Below, in pieces: positions 46,077-55,429 of a stretch of DNA of 64,000 nucleotides (positions are counted from its first letter, which is position 1; each line of letters starts with the position of its first letter). The DNA comes from Lachnospiraceae bacterium (GTDB taxonomy: Bacteria > Bacillota > Clostridia > Lachnospirales > Lachnospiraceae): assembly GCA_021202465.1 (NCBI GenBank), contig JAJQCZ010000023.1, positions 115,092 to 179,091 on the forward strand, read 5' to 3'. The notes beneath the pieces were generated by a model. That model saw nothing but the letters and a program-made list of their open reading frames with translations, was not told the origin of the DNA and did no database searches. The translations under genes were made by a program, and so were the position numbers.

Positions 46077-47258
46077 ATGGCCAAAGACTACACCTTTAAG
46101 AATACCATCCCCCTGGCGCCACTGAAGATCATCGCCATGGAGAACTGCGCGGAATTCGGAAAAGTGGTCGACGACTACATCGTCGGATTCCGGAAGAACG
46201 ATCAGGAGATCCTGCAGCAGCGGGAATCCAACATTGAATTCCGCGGCTATGACCGGGACTCCTATCTGGTGGAGACCAGCTGCCCCCGCTTCGGCTCCGG
46301 GGAGGCCAAGGGCATGATCCACGAATCTGTCCGCGGCTCCGACCTGTTCATCCTGTCTGATGTAACCAACTACAGCATGACCTTCCCGATGTACGGGAGG
46401 GAGCACCGGATGTCCCCCGACGATCACTATCAGGATCTGAAGCGCATCATCGCCACCGCCATGACCTCCGCCCGCCGTGTCAATGTCATCATGCCCTTCC
46501 TCTATGAGAGCCGCCAGCACAAGAGAACCAACCGGGAGTCCCTGGACTGTGCCATGGCTCTGGAAGAGCTGGCAAATATGGGCGTCACCAACATCATCAC
46601 CTTCGATGTCCACGATCCGCGGGTGCAGAACGCCATTCCGCTTCACGATTTTGACAGCTTTCCCGTCGTCTATCAATTCATGAAGGCGCTGCTGGGGAAG
46701 GATAAAGACATTCCCACAGATAAGAATTCGCTGATGATCATCAGCCCCGACGAGGGCGCCATGGGACGAGCCGTCTATCTGGCCAACAACCTGGGCGTCG
46801 ACGTCGGCATGTTCTACAAGCGGCGCGACTACTCCCGCGTGGTAAAAGGCAAGAACCCCGTAGTGGCCCACGAATTCCTGGGCGCCGATGTGGAGGGCAA
46901 GACCTGCATCATCATCGACGACATGATTGCCTCCGGCGACAGCATGCTGGATACTGCCAAGGAGCTGAAACGGCGCAAGGCCAAGCGGATCATCGTCTGC
47001 TGCACCTTCGGCCTGTTTACCTCCGGCCTGGAGAATTTTGACCGCTATTACAATGCCGGCTATTTCGACTATGTCATCACCACCAACCTGAACTACCGGA
47101 TCCCGGATCTGCTGACCCGACCCTGGTATCTGGAGGCGGACATGACCAAATACGTCGCCACCATCATCAACACGCTGAACCACGATGTCTCCCTGTCCGG
47201 CGTCATGTCGCATACCGAGAAGCTGCAGAGACTGATTCACAATTACAGGAACAGCTGA
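46077..47258 (+). CDS. prs: Ribose-phosphate diphosphokinase (PRPP synthetase), long clostridial form
   Basis: 393 residues against ~315 for the classic enzyme. It makes PRPP from ribose-5-phosphate and ATP for nucleotide, His and Trp synthesis. The N-terminal half contains the extra segment typical of Lachnospiraceae proteins. The metal/active-site region F-D-V-H-D-P-R-V-Q-N, the flexible-loop lysine/arginine area (Y-K-R-R-D-Y-S), and the PRPP loop I-I-I-D-D-M-I-A-S-G-D-S are present. TAGGAGGG stands just before the ATG. It is the only plus-strand core gene of the right half, with its own promoter and terminator. Confidence 0.9.
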   Translation: MAKDYTFKNTIPLAPLKIIAMENCAEFGKVVDDYIVGFRKNDQEILQQRESNIEFRGYDRDSYLVETSCPRFGSGEAKGMIHESVRGSDLFILSDVTNYSMTFPMYGREHRMSPDDHYQDLKRIIATAMTSARRVNVIMPFLYESRQHKRTNRESLDCAMALEELANMGVTNIITFDVHDPRVQNAIPLHDFDSFPVVYQFMKALLGKDKDIPTDKNSLMIISPDEGAMGRAVYLANNLGVDVGMFYKRRDYSRVVKGKNPVVAHEFLGADVEGKTCIIIDDMIASGDSMLDTAKELKRRKAKRIIVCCTFGLFTSGLENFDRYYNAGYFDYVITTNLNYRIPDLLTRPWYLEADMTKYVATIINTLNHDVSLSGVMSHTEKLQRLIHNYRNS

Positions 47259-47301
47259 AGAGCAGGCTCCGGTTCTCTGCAGGACAGCCAGATATAAAAA
47301 C

Positions 47302-47346
47302 AATCCCCGAAAGAGGTCTTCCGAGAAGTGAACTCTTCCGGGGATT
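47302..47346. terminator. Bidirectional terminator between prs and pgeF
   Basis: ATCCCCGAAAGAG / CTCTTCCGGGGAT hairpin, with ATTTTTC after it on the plus strand and ATTGTTTTTAT on the minus strand. It serves both convergent genes. Confidence 0.85.
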
Positions 47347-47348
47347 TT

Positions 47349-48203
47349 TCATTTCAAACACAGGAACGCTCCCAACGTCCCTCGGTGTCCGCCGCTGGCA
47401 CGGTGTGAGAACAGCCACCGGGCATTGCAGGCGGTACACAGGTCAGTTACCTGCAGATTTTTCGCCTGGATTCCTGCGTCAAGCAAAATCTGCCGGTTGG
47501 CCGCCCACAGATCCAGCTGGTATTTCCCGCCGCCCTTCTCGTCCATGATCTCCGGCCAGACTATTTCCGGGAAAATGCCGCGGAAGGCCTCCGCGACATC
47601 CTCACTGACCTCGTAGCAGTCCCGGCAGATGCTGGGACCGATGGCCGCCAGTACGTCCTCCGGATGCGTCCCGAAGGCCTCCGCCATGGCAGTGAGCGTG
47701 ACCTGCCCCATCCGTCCCACGGTGCCCCGCCAGCCCGAGTGACTCAGGCCGATGGCCCGGTGCACCGGATCCAGGAAAAACAGCGGCACACAATCCGCGT
47801 AATGCGTCACCAGCGTGAGGCCCGGTACATTCGTGATCAGGCCGTCCACGTCTGTATAGTCCCGCTCGCGACAGTATCCCTTCCCCGCGTCCGCCTCCGT
47901 CACCCGGCGGACATTCGTCGTATGCGTCTGCGCCGACAGTACCAGGCGCTCCGGGTCCACACCCAGCGCGTGCGCCAGCCGGCGATAATTCTCCGTCACA
48001 TTCTCCTGCGTATCGCCGTCCCGCACAGACAGATTCATCGAGGCACAGCAGCCCGTACTCACGCCGCCCAGGCGCGTAGAGAAGCCGTGACGCACCAGAC
48101 TGGATTCCTCCAGATGCGTGTAGACGAGATAAGGAATTCCCTCCGCCTGCCGTTCCTGCAGGATAGGGCGCGTGTCACGGCGGTTCCATTGTATCTTATA
48201 CAT
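47349..48203 (-). CDS. pgeF: Peptidoglycan editing factor / purine nucleoside phosphorylase-like (YfiH/LACC1 family)
   Basis: 284 residues from ATG 48203 with AGGAAGG upstream. The conserved family core is present: H-G-F-S-T-R near the N-terminus, A-Q-T-H-T near residue 87, and T-H-Y-A-D-C-V-P-L and S-H-S-G-W-R-G-T near the middle (metal-binding His and Cys). Family members act on purine nucleosides (LACC1) and correct L-Ser-containing muropeptide precursors (PgeF). It follows the PBP gene by 23 bases at the end of the ruvA-to-pgeF run, so the cell-wall role fits. Confidence 0.9.
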   Translation of the reverse strand: MYKIQWNRRDTRPILQERQAEGIPYLVYTHLEESSLVRHGFSTRLGGVSTGCCASMNLSVRDGDTQENVTENYRRLAHALGVDPERLVLSAQTHTTNVRRVTEADAGKGYCRERDYTDVDGLITNVPGLTLVTHYADCVPLFFLDPVHRAIGLSHSGWRGTVGRMGQVTLTAMAEAFGTHPEDVLAAIGPSICRDCYEVSEDVAEAFRGIFPEIVWPEIMDEKGGGKYQLDLWAANRQILLDAGIQAKNLQVTDLCTACNARWLFSHRASGGHRGTLGAFLCLK

Positions 48204-48225
48204 CAAGCACCTTCCTTATATGGCC

Positions 48226-49686
48226 TCAGTTAAAATACGCCTCAAAAATCTTCTTCGCGATCGGAGCCGCCACGGAGCCGCCGCTGCCGCCGCCTTCCAC
48301 GATGACGCTGACCGCGATCTGCTTATCGGGATTGCTGTCGGAAGTAGCGTAACCGATGAACCAGGCGTTGGTCTCCGCGTCGCTGCTTACCTCCGCAGAG
48401 CCGGTCTTTCCGGCCGCCGTGTAGCCGTCACCGGCCGCGTCGTCGCCGGTGCCGTCCGACACCACAAGCTCCATCATGCCCTGCAGAATCTCAGCCTCTT
48501 CCTCCGTCATGATTGTCAGATATTCCGTGGGGGTGAAGGATTCCACCTTGTCCCCGTACTGACTCGTCACGGAGCTGATCAGATAGGGCGTCATCATGAC
48601 ACCGTCATTGCAGACCGCCGCCGCGATCATCGCATTAAAAATGGGTGTCACGGTCGTCTCGCCCTGCCCGATGGAGGTCTGCAGGATATCCCACAGGGAA
48701 TTATTATTATCCAGCACGAACGAACTGGCCGTAGCCGGAACGCCGCCGCTCCAGGTCTGGTTAAATCCGACTGATTCACAGAGATCATAAAAGCTGCTGA
48801 AGCTCAGCATCTGTCCCAGGTAGGCAAAGGCGCCGTTGCAGGAGTTGGCAAAAGCTTCCTCCAGCGTCTGCGTCCCATGCACAGCGCTGTGTGAACACTT
48901 GATCGTATAACCGTCTACAGTATAGGAACCGGTACAGGTAAACTCGAAATTCTCCCAGCTGTTGGGGTATTCGCGGATGTACTCCAGCACCGTCAGAAGC
49001 TTGAAGGTGGAGCCGGGCGTGTACAGTCCCTGCGTGGCGCGGTTCACCAGATTAGCATCGGTGTTGTCGTCGCTGACCAGGGAATCCCAGTCCTCCGCCA
49101 GCGTATTCGGATCGAAGTCCGGCTTGCTGACCATGGCCAGCACCTTGCCGGTGGAGGGCTCAAGCACCACGATGGCTCCGTCGTTGTCTCCCAGAGCCTC
49201 ATAAGCCACCTCCTGCAGCGTCACATTGAGCGTCGTGGTCACGGTATCGCCCACCGATTTATTGCCCTGCAGCGCATCGAGAATGCGCAGCAGAGGATTG
49301 GTGTGGGATTCCAGCAGATAGCTGGCCGCCTGAGATTCCAGTCCCGCCACACCGTTTACCGTATAGCCCACTACATGTGCGAAGATTCGGCCAAATGGAT
49401 AGGTCCGCGTCTCATTTCCGTCATCATCCACCTCTGTCACAGCCAGCGTGGTCCCGTCGGACGCCTGAATCTCGCCGCGGGTGTATTTATCCTCCAGAAG
49501 CGTCTGGCGCTTGGAATTATAACTGTTGTTCCGGTAGGTGTCCGCATCGTTGTAAAGAAAATACGCCATATAACCGAGAATTCCGATGAACAGAATGGTC
49601 ACCACCGTACAGACCGCCATGATCTCTCTGTTCGTCCGGCGCAGCTTGAGTTTCTCCTCACTGGCGCGTTTTCTTCGACGAGCCAT
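48226..49686 (-). CDS. Class B penicillin-binding protein transpeptidase (PbpA/FtsI-like)
   Basis: 486 residues from ATG 49686; the frame stays open to 49911, but that part is low-complexity Arg/Ser/Gly and overlaps the SEDS gene tail. A cytoplasmic basic segment and one membrane helix (~residues 20-45) precede a short pedestal and the transpeptidase domain. Active-site motifs are S-T-F-K (P-G-S-T-F-K-L), S-C-N (S-C-N-G-A-F) and K-T-G-S-A. It cross-links peptidoglycan outside the membrane. It directly follows, and overlaps by 29 bases, the SEDS gene, the usual glycosyltransferase partner. Confidence 0.9.
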   Translation of the reverse strand: MARRRKRASEEKLKLRRTNREIMAVCTVVTILFIGILGYMAYFLYNDADTYRNNSYNSKRQTLLEDKYTRGEIQASDGTTLAVTEVDDDGNETRTYPFGRIFAHVVGYTVNGVAGLESQAASYLLESHTNPLLRILDALQGNKSVGDTVTTTLNVTLQEVAYEALGDNDGAIVVLEPSTGKVLAMVSKPDFDPNTLAEDWDSLVSDDNTDANLVNRATQGLYTPGSTFKLLTVLEYIREYPNSWENFEFTCTGSYTVDGYTIKCSHSAVHGTQTLEEAFANSCNGAFAYLGQMLSFSSFYDLCESVGFNQTWSGGVPATASSFVLDNNNSLWDILQTSIGQGETTVTPIFNAMIAAAVCNDGVMMTPYLISSVTSQYGDKVESFTPTEYLTIMTEEEAEILQGMMELVVSDGTGDDAAGDGYTAAGKTGSAEVSSDAETNAWFIGYATSDSNPDKQIAVSVIVEGGGSGGSVAAPIAKKIFEAYFN

Positions 49687-51220
49687 TTCCTCTCTCGATA
49701 ATCTCGAATCCGTCTTCTTCGACGTATTCTGACGACCGCCGTCCCGTGCGCCGCTCCGGTTCGCTTCCCGCCCGGCTCCGGCGCGCGTCCTCGCGGTTCC
49801 GGCGCTGCCGCTCCTCGTACTGGCGGCGCTCCTCGTCCCGCCGCTGCTCTTCCCGGCGCCGCTGCTGCTCCTCGTAGTGTCTCTGCTCCTCGTGTCGTCT
49901 CTCTGCGTCAAGCTCCCGCACCTCCTTTTCTTTCATCAAATGCAGTCCCTGAATGATTCCGATGATGATCATGGTACTGAGCACCGAACTGCCGCCGTAA
50001 CTGATCAGCGGCAGGGTGATGCCCGTCATTGGAATCATTTTCGTGACGCCCCCGACATGCAGGAAAACCTGAAAGCCGAAGAGCACTGCCAGGCCGAACC
50101 CGACCAGCTTATAAAACATCTCATTCATCCAGGTGGACACCCAGATCATCTGGAGCACAAAACCCAGATATGTCAGAATCAGACAAATACAGAATATGCC
50201 GCCGAACTCCTCCCAGATGGCCGCGAACACCGCATCGTTGCGGGCCAGAGGAATCGTCGTGGGGATGCCCTGATAGAACCCCAGTCCCAGCCAGCCGCCG
50301 GTGCTGATGGCGAACATACACTGGGCGATCTGGTAGCTGCCGCCGCTGTAATCGTAAAACGGATCCTGCCACATCTTCACCCGGGTCTGCACATGGGTGA
50401 ACAATCTGTAGGCCAGTATCCCCACCACACCGCCGCTCCCAAAGCCCGCCGCCAGATACAGCGGCTGGTGCGTGGCGACAAACAGCATGAACACATAGGA
50501 GACAAAATACACCAGCGCACTTCCGAGATCGGTGGAAGCCACCAGAATCAGCACATGAATCGCCGCCACGATCGTCGTCACGACCACATTTTTAAAGGAT
50601 GTGCTCTTCTGCAGCATGGAAGCCGTAAAAAATACAAACGTAATCTTGATAAACTCCGAAGGCTGCAGCGTGATCGGCCCCAGAGAAATAGACAGCTGCG
50701 CGCCCAGCGTCGTGTTGCCGGTGCGCCAGACGACCGCCAGCAGCGCGATGCCGAGAATCCCGTAGAACCAGGCCCATTTGGCCAGAACATGCATGTAACG
50801 GATCACCACAGGGATCAGCAGCGTCAGCACAAAACCGATACAGACATAAAAGAACTGCTTCTGCGCATAGCTGACATCCAGCCGCGTCTGTTCCATGATG
50901 CCGATGGTCACCAGCATGATCGTATTGCTGATCAGCGCACGGGACCCGTGTCGATAAATGAGGCCGAAAAGCATATAGTATACGAAGAAGACGACCACCT
51001 GAATGGTATAAAACTGCAGCATCTCCAGCTCTTCCGTCTTGAGATAAATGATTCCGTATCCCAGAAACTGCAGCAGGAACGTCAGCCACATCTGCTTGCG
51101 GCAGATACGGTTCTGCCACGCCGGATCCAGGCTGCGCAGCGCATACAGATTCAATATGGTATAGAGAATCATGATCAGCAGCATCAGATAACGGGAATAT
51201 TCCAATAACAGATTTACCAT
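49658..51220 (-). CDS. SEDS peptidoglycan polymerase (FtsW/RodA/SpoVE family) with charged C-terminal tail
   Basis: 520 residues; about 10-12 membrane helices with family motifs G-P-I-T-L-Q-P-S-E-F-I-K and, near the end, S-Y-G-G-S-S-V-L-S. It polymerises glycan strands from lipid II. The last ~95 residues are an unusual cytoplasmic tail rich in Glu/Arg/Gln (repeated R-R-x-E-E-Q), whose DNA also gives a long open frame for the next gene. The ATG follows the upstream stop directly (TAGATG). Whether it serves division, elongation or sporulation cannot be told from sequence. Confidence 0.9.
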   Translation of the reverse strand: MVNLLLEYSRYLMLLIMILYTILNLYALRSLDPAWQNRICRKQMWLTFLLQFLGYGIIYLKTEELEMLQFYTIQVVVFFVYYMLFGLIYRHGSRALISNTIMLVTIGIMEQTRLDVSYAQKQFFYVCIGFVLTLLIPVVIRYMHVLAKWAWFYGILGIALLAVVWRTGNTTLGAQLSISLGPITLQPSEFIKITFVFFTASMLQKSTSFKNVVVTTIVAAIHVLILVASTDLGSALVYFVSYVFMLFVATHQPLYLAAGFGSGGVVGILAYRLFTHVQTRVKMWQDPFYDYSGGSYQIAQCMFAISTGGWLGLGFYQGIPTTIPLARNDAVFAAIWEEFGGIFCICLILTYLGFVLQMIWVSTWMNEMFYKLVGFGLAVLFGFQVFLHVGGVTKMIPMTGITLPLISYGGSSVLSTMIIIGIIQGLHLMKEKEVRELDAERRHEEQRHYEEQQRRREEQRRDEERRQYEERQRRNREDARRSRAGSEPERRTGRRSSEYVEEDGFEIIERGNGSSKKTRQ

Positions 51221-52030
51221 CTATTCCACTCCCCTCGTAAAATGTCCCCGTGTGAAGCTTCCGGAGGGCGTCCGCTCCCCCCGCACATACGCCCGGAGGA
51301 TTCGCCCCGCTTCCCCCACCTCTTCATCGGTGAAGGAAAAACGAATCCGGCCGCAGGCCGTCGGCACACGGTCGAGCAGCCACAGAGGCACACTGTTATA
51401 CAGGACACTATAGCAGAACCGGCAGCGGGAATCCTCCACGAAGAATGCTCCCTTCCGGTCACGCAGCCTGCGAAAGGAAGGCGTCCGGAAGATATCCTCC
51501 TTCTTCCCCCGCGCCGCCCGGCATGCCCCCTGCGTCTTCCCGGTGCACTGCGCGGAGATCATCGCCGGAAGCCGCCCGTAGACGACCAGCTCGCCATCCT
51601 CATAGCCCCGCTCCGCCAGTTCTCTCTCCCGCGCCTCATAGGGCAGCGTCAGAATATCGGCTCCCAGAGAGTACATGACCGCGGCGGCCTCCCGGTTCCA
51701 GGTATACATCCCGGCGTCAAAGATCCGCAATCCCGGCAGCCCCTGTTCGCTCAGGGATCCTGCCTCATCCAGGCTCCGTACCAGAAAACCATCAAAATAC
51801 GCCTCCGCCAGTTCCCACCCGTGTGCCGCGAAATACTCTCCGGTCTCCTTCCGGAAGATATGGGGCAGCGCCAGATACGCCTTCTTCCCGGCGCGCTGCA
51901 CGTGCGCCGCCGTATCCCGCCACTCCTCCGGCTCCAGACGATCCCCCGGCAGGAAGAGCCCGTCCACTTCGGGAATCTCCAGCACCTCCGGCACATGGTT
52001 CATATTCTCAACGGATACGTCGATAAGCAC
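51221..52030 (-). CDS. Peptidase U32 family, C-terminal ORF (own ribosome site)
   Basis: About 269 residues. In related clostridia this is the C-terminal half of one long U32/DUF3656 protein. Here it is in a different frame from the middle part and overlaps its end by 23 bases. AAGGAG at 52043-52038 stands 7 bases before GTG 52030, which begins V-L-I-D-V-S-V-E-N-M, so it can be translated by itself. It has conserved Cys residues (A-Q-C-T-G-K, C-R-F-C-Y-S) that fit the iron-sulfur-binding part of U32 proteins. Its stop abuts the SEDS start. Confidence 0.65.
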   Translation of the reverse strand: MLIDVSVENMNHVPEVLEIPEVDGLFLPGDRLEPEEWRDTAAHVQRAGKKAYLALPHIFRKETGEYFAAHGWELAEAYFDGFLVRSLDEAGSLSEQGLPGLRIFDAGMYTWNREAAAVMYSLGADILTLPYEARERELAERGYEDGELVVYGRLPAMISAQCTGKTQGACRAARGKKEDIFRTPSFRRLRDRKGAFFVEDSRCRFCYSVLYNSVPLWLLDRVPTACGRIRFSFTDEEVGEAGRILRAYVRGERTPSGSFTRGHFTRGVE

Positions 52031-52862
52031 CACAGATCTCCTTCTCCAGGTCCGCCAGGACCTCTCTGCGCAGCCGGTTGAGGACACCCACCGGGAGAAA
52101 TGCCTTCTCCCCGAGCTCCACCGTCAGCTCTTCAAAGACAAACGGCGCCTCCCCGGTCTTCCGCAGACAGCGCTCTACGTCCTCCCGGGTCAGCGGGCGG
52201 CTCTTCGCCGGGCTGACTTCGGGGCCGGTGCGCCGCACGGCCGCATCACCGCATCGCACCTCGATGAAAACCGGCTCCCCGGGATACATCCGTACACGTC
52301 CACTCACGGGCTCCTGATATTTCCCGGTCAGGAAGGCCTCATCCAGCTTTTGCAGCTGCTCCTCATCGGTCTCCCGGAAACGAGGCTTCTCCCCGGTATA
52401 GATCATTTCCGCGCCGTTATGCTGACGGAAATACCCCTCCGTGAAGCCGCCCCGGTCGAAAAGCTGCCGCAGCAGCTCCCGGTCCGCCTCGTCCACCCGG
52501 TATCCGGTGCGGCCGTGCGTCAGAACCCGGTCAATATATTTGCGATAGACACCGGTGACCCCGGCCGTATAGCGGGGACTCTTCATACGTCCCTCGATCT
52601 TCAGCGAATAGGCACCCGCCTCCAGAATCTCCGGCAGGATATCCAGCGTACACAAGTCCTTCAGATTCAGCAGATGCGAGCTGTTATACGGAAGGCGGCA
52701 GGGCTGCGCACAGCGCCCCCGGTTGCCGCTGCGGCCGCCGATCAGGCTGCTCAGCAGACACTGCCCCGAATAGCAGTAACAGAGCGCCCCGTGGACGAAG
52801 ACCTCGATCTCCTGTCCCGTCGTCGCGTGGATCGCCGCGACCTCCGGGAGCGAAAGCTCCCG
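52008..52862 (-). CDS. Peptidase U32 family, middle part
   Basis: This frame continues the U32 core after the C5 frameshift at 52862-52866. It carries the family signature: E-V-F-V-H-G-A-L-C-Y-C-Y-S-G-Q-C, then G-R-C-A-Q-P-C-R-L-P-Y and S-L-K-I-E-G-R-M-K-S-P. The four Cys residues are those that hold the [4Fe-4S] cluster in tRNA/rRNA hydroxylation proteins (TrhP, RlhA). A DUF3656-like domain follows. A GTG at 52655 could be called as a start, but the family core clearly begins before it. It ends at 52008, overlapping the C-terminal ORF. Confidence 0.65.
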   Translation of the reverse strand, partial: RELSLPEVAAIHATTGQEIEVFVHGALCYCYSGQCLLSSLIGGRSGNRGRCAQPCRLPYNSSHLLNLKDLCTLDILPEILEAGAYSLKIEGRMKSPRYTAGVTGVYRKYIDRVLTHGRTGYRVDEADRELLRQLFDRGGFTEGYFRQHNGAEMIYTGEKPRFRETDEEQLQKLDEAFLTGKYQEPVSGRVRMYPGEPVFIEVRCGDAAVRRTGPEVSPAKSRPLTREDVERCLRKTGEAPFVFEELTVELGEKAFLPVGVLNRLRREVLADLEKEICGAYRRIR

Positions 52863-53307
52863 GGGGAAGCACCAGGCGGCAGGCTCCCAGCTGTTCGGTC
52901 AGCCGGGCTCCCCAGGGGGAGGCCACGGTCATCTGCGTGCTGGCATGGATGTCCAGCCCGGGAAAATGCGCCCGGATGAAGGCGAGCACCCCCAGGTCCT
53001 GCACGATCACGGCGTCCAGACCATGCCGGTAGAGCGGTTCCAGATACTCTCCCAGCTCGTCCCGCAGCTCCCACTCCTTTAACAGCGTGTTGACCGTCAG
53101 ATAGAGCTTCTTCCCGTGCAGATGCGCCAGATCGATAGCCGCCCGCAGCCCGTCCTCATCGGGATTCTCCGCATACGCACGCGCCCCAAACCGCGGACCT
53201 CCCATATAGACCGCATCAGCGCCGGCGCGGAAGGCCGCCACCATGCTCTCCCAGGAACCGGCCGGGGCCAGCAGCTCACAGGGTAATTGGTTCCGCGAAC
53301 CCGTCAT
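52684..53307 (-). CDS. Peptidase U32 family, N-terminal part (frameshifted)
   Basis: Opens with the typical U32 start (E-L-L-A-P-A-G-S-W-E-S, then A-G-A-D-A-V-Y-M-G-G) and the TIM-barrel half of the protein, including D-A-V-I-V-Q-D-L-G and I-H-A-S-T-Q-M. After L-V-L-P the frame turns into a Gly/Arg-rich tail and stops at 52684. Removing one C from the C5 run (G5 on the plus strand, 52862-52866) restores the conserved P-R-E-L-S-L-P-E-V. The family is now linked to prephenate-dependent RNA hydroxylation. ATG 53307 overlaps the zapA stop. Confidence 0.7.
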   Translation of the reverse strand: MTGSRNQLPCELLAPAGSWESMVAAFRAGADAVYMGGPRFGARAYAENPDEDGLRAAIDLAHLHGKKLYLTVNTLLKEWELRDELGEYLEPLYRHGLDAVIVQDLGVLAFIRAHFPGLDIHASTQMTVASPWGARLTEQLGACRLVLPPGAFAPGGRGDPRDDGTGDRGLRPRGALLLLFGAVSAEQPDRRPQRQPGALCAALPPSV

Positions 53308-53645
53308 TCCGCCGTCTCCTCCGAAGCCGCTTCCTGCTCCCGACGCAGCTGCTCCGCCACCAGGCGGTGCTTCAGATCGTCAATCTCTCTCTCCAGAGAC
53401 TCCATCCGCGCCTCCATCACATCCGCCCGCTTCTTCTCCCGGAAATAATCATCCGCCATGTTCATTTCCAGAAGCAGGTTGCGATAGTCCACCGACTGGC
53501 GCATGAAGCCCCGCGTCTCCCGCAGCGCTCCCAGCTTGCTGTTGATATAGGTCGCGATCTTCTGGAGATACACTTCCTCCTCGAAGCCGCCCAGCGTATA
53601 GGTTCTCCCGTCGATCGTCACTTCAGTATATCTTTTCTCCATCAT
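53304..53645 (-). CDS. zapA: Cell division protein ZapA
   Basis: 113 residues. The N-terminal ZapA fold has the usual V-T-I-D-G-R-T-Y-T-L opening; the C-terminal ~50 residues form a coiled coil for dimerisation, ending in an acidic tail. It stabilises FtsZ bundles at the division site. Two adjacent ATG codons (53645 and 53642) follow GGAGATACT, and either may be used. It overlaps U32 by 4 bases, the gene order seen in many Lachnospiraceae. Confidence 0.9.
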   Translation of the reverse strand: MMEKRYTEVTIDGRTYTLGGFEEEVYLQKIATYINSKLGALRETRGFMRQSVDYRNLLLEMNMADDYFREKKRADVMEARMESLEREIDDLKHRLVAEQLRREQEAASEETAE

Positions 53646-53725
53646 AGTATCTCCGCGCGGCGGCGCACTCCTTCCTGTATCAGCCCCTCTTCCAGGGGGC
53701 GTAAGGCTGCAATAAGGCTTCCTTA

Positions 53726-54727
53726 TTATACTCCGGGCATCTTCCGGTGCAGATGCTCACAGGCCAGCGGCGTGACCACCCGCCCCCGGGGCGTCCGGTT
53801 GATAAATCCATTCTGAATCAGATACGGCTCACAGACATCCTCGAGGGTCCCCGCGTCCTCGCCCAGCGCCGCGGCCAGCGTTTCAAGGCCCACCGGCCCG
53901 CCGGAAAATTTGTCGATGATCGCCAGCAGCACCTTCCGGTCCGTGGCATCCAGTCCATAGCGGTCCACCTCCAGCAGCGTCAGCGTAGAATCCGCCACCT
54001 CGCGGGTAATGCGCCCGTCAAACCGCACCTGCGCGAAATCCCGCACCCGCTTCAGCAGGCGGTTCGCCAGACGCGGCGTTCCCCGGGAACGCCGGGCAAT
54101 CTCCTGCGCCCCTTCCGGCTCGATCTCCACCCCCAGGACCTGCGCCGAGCGGTTGACGATGGTCGTCAGCTCCTCCGGCGTATAGAATTCCAGCCGCTGA
54201 ATCACACCGAAACGATCCCGCAGCGGCGCGGTCAGCATCCCGGCCCGCGTCGTCGCACCCACCAGCGTGAAATGCGGCAGATCCAGACGAATCGAACGAG
54301 CGGAAGCTCCCTTGCCGATGACGATGTCGATCGCGTAATCCTCCATCGCCGCATAGAGCACCTCCTCCACCTGCCGGTCCAGCCGGTGAATCTCATCAAT
54401 GAACAGCACATCCCCCTCCTGGAGGTTGTTCAGCACCGCCGCCATCTCCCCGGGCCGCTCGATGGCGGGACCGGACGTCACCTTCATGTGGACCTCCATC
54501 TCATTGGCGATGATCCCGGCCAGCGTCGTCTTGCCGAGGCCGGGCGGCCCGTAGAACAGGATGTGATCCAGCGCCTCGCCGCGGCTCTTCGCCGCCTCGA
54601 TGTAGACCTTCAGCGTCTGCTTGATCTTCTCCTGCCCGATATAGTCTGCGAGAAGCTGCGGCCGGAGGGTATTCTCGATCCGGCTGTCCTCCTCGGTCAG
54701 CTCTGTATTTATAATGCGTCTCTCCAT
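53726..54727 (-). CDS. ruvB: Holliday junction branch migration ATPase RuvB
   Basis: 333 residues, family-standard. Walker [11 protein letters not shown], Walker [10 protein letters not shown], sensor-1 loop G-A-T-T-R-A-G, the arginine-finger region (R-D-R-F-G), and the C-terminal winged helix with [13 protein letters not shown] are all present. It forms the ring motor that drives branch migration with RuvA, encoded 84 bases upstream on the same strand. Confidence 0.97.
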   Translation of the reverse strand: MERRIINTELTEEDSRIENTLRPQLLADYIGQEKIKQTLKVYIEAAKSRGEALDHILFYGPPGLGKTTLAGIIANEMEVHMKVTSGPAIERPGEMAAVLNNLQEGDVLFIDEIHRLDRQVEEVLYAAMEDYAIDIVIGKGASARSIRLDLPHFTLVGATTRAGMLTAPLRDRFGVIQRLEFYTPEELTTIVNRSAQVLGVEIEPEGAQEIARRSRGTPRLANRLLKRVRDFAQVRFDGRITREVADSTLTLLEVDRYGLDATDRKVLLAIIDKFSGGPVGLETLAAALGEDAGTLEDVCEPYLIQNGFINRTPRGRVVTPLACEHLHRKMPGV

Positions 54728-54811
54728 AACAGATCTACTCTTCTATCCATTCTGATAATAACGGCACTTCACAGTCCTCCCCGGTACACCTTCCGGCTGA
54801 CGATCCCTGCT

Positions 54812-55429
54812 TCAAAACAGCGACAGCCCCTTCAGGGCCTGCTTCAGCAGCTCCTCCACGTCCATGCCGTCCGCGCCCTCGACGCCGCGAACCGCCCGCA
54901 GCGCCTCCGTCGCCGAATAGCCCAGCGCCGTCAGAGCCTCCACGGCCTCGCCCTTCGCATCGGAGGCCGCAGGTCCCGAAGCCGCTCCCTGCGCGCCGTG
55001 CTCCAACCGCTTCTCGAAGGCATCCTCCAGGTTCAGCTTATCCTTCAGCTCCAGGATCACCTTCTGCGCCGTCTTCGGTCCCAGCCCCGGCGCCCGGGCG
55101 ATGGCCTTCGCATCCCCCGAGAGAACGGCAAAGCGCAGATCATCGGTCGTCATCACAGACAGGACGCCGAGCGCCACCTTAGGCCCGACCCCGCTGACGC
55201 CGAGCAACATCCGGAAAATCTCCCGGTCGTCCCGGGTCAGAAAACCAAAGAGCTGCATCGCGTCCTCGCGCACCTGAAAATGCGTGTAGATCCGCACCTC
55301 CTCCCCGATCGGCGGAAGCTGCCCCACCAGAGACTGGGGCACGCGGATATTGTAGCCAATCTGCCCCGCCTCCACCACGATGGACTCCGCATCGACAGAA
55401 ATCAGCTCTCCTCGTACATAAGAAATCAT
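54812..55429 (-). CDS. ruvA: Holliday junction branch migration protein RuvA
   Basis: 205 residues from ATG 55429, which has GGAGGAG upstream and the conserved M-I-S-Y-V-R-G-E-L opening; the longer frame to 55492 is not family-like. Helix-hairpin-helix motifs are L-L-G-V-S-G-V-G-P-K-V-A and A-P-G-L-G-P-K-T-A-Q-K. The C-terminal domain that contacts RuvB (A-L-T-A-L-G-Y-S-A-T-E-A) follows a flexible linker. It is the first gene of the run continuing to pgeF. Confidence 0.97.
   Translation of the reverse strand: MISYVRGELISVDAESIVVEAGQIGYNIRVPQSLVGQLPPIGEEVRIYTHFQVREDAMQLFGFLTRDDREIFRMLLGVSGVGPKVALGVLSVMTTDDLRFAVLSGDAKAIARAPGLGPKTAQKVILELKDKLNLEDAFEKRLEHGAQGAASGPAASDAKGEAVEALTALGYSATEALRAVRGVEGADGMDVEELLKQALKGLSLF

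Noticed and set aside
45783..47303. 506-residue minus-strand ORF opposite prs
   Set aside because: Shadow of the well-conserved prs gene; no ribosome site, no recognisable domains, and codon structure follows the plus-strand gene.
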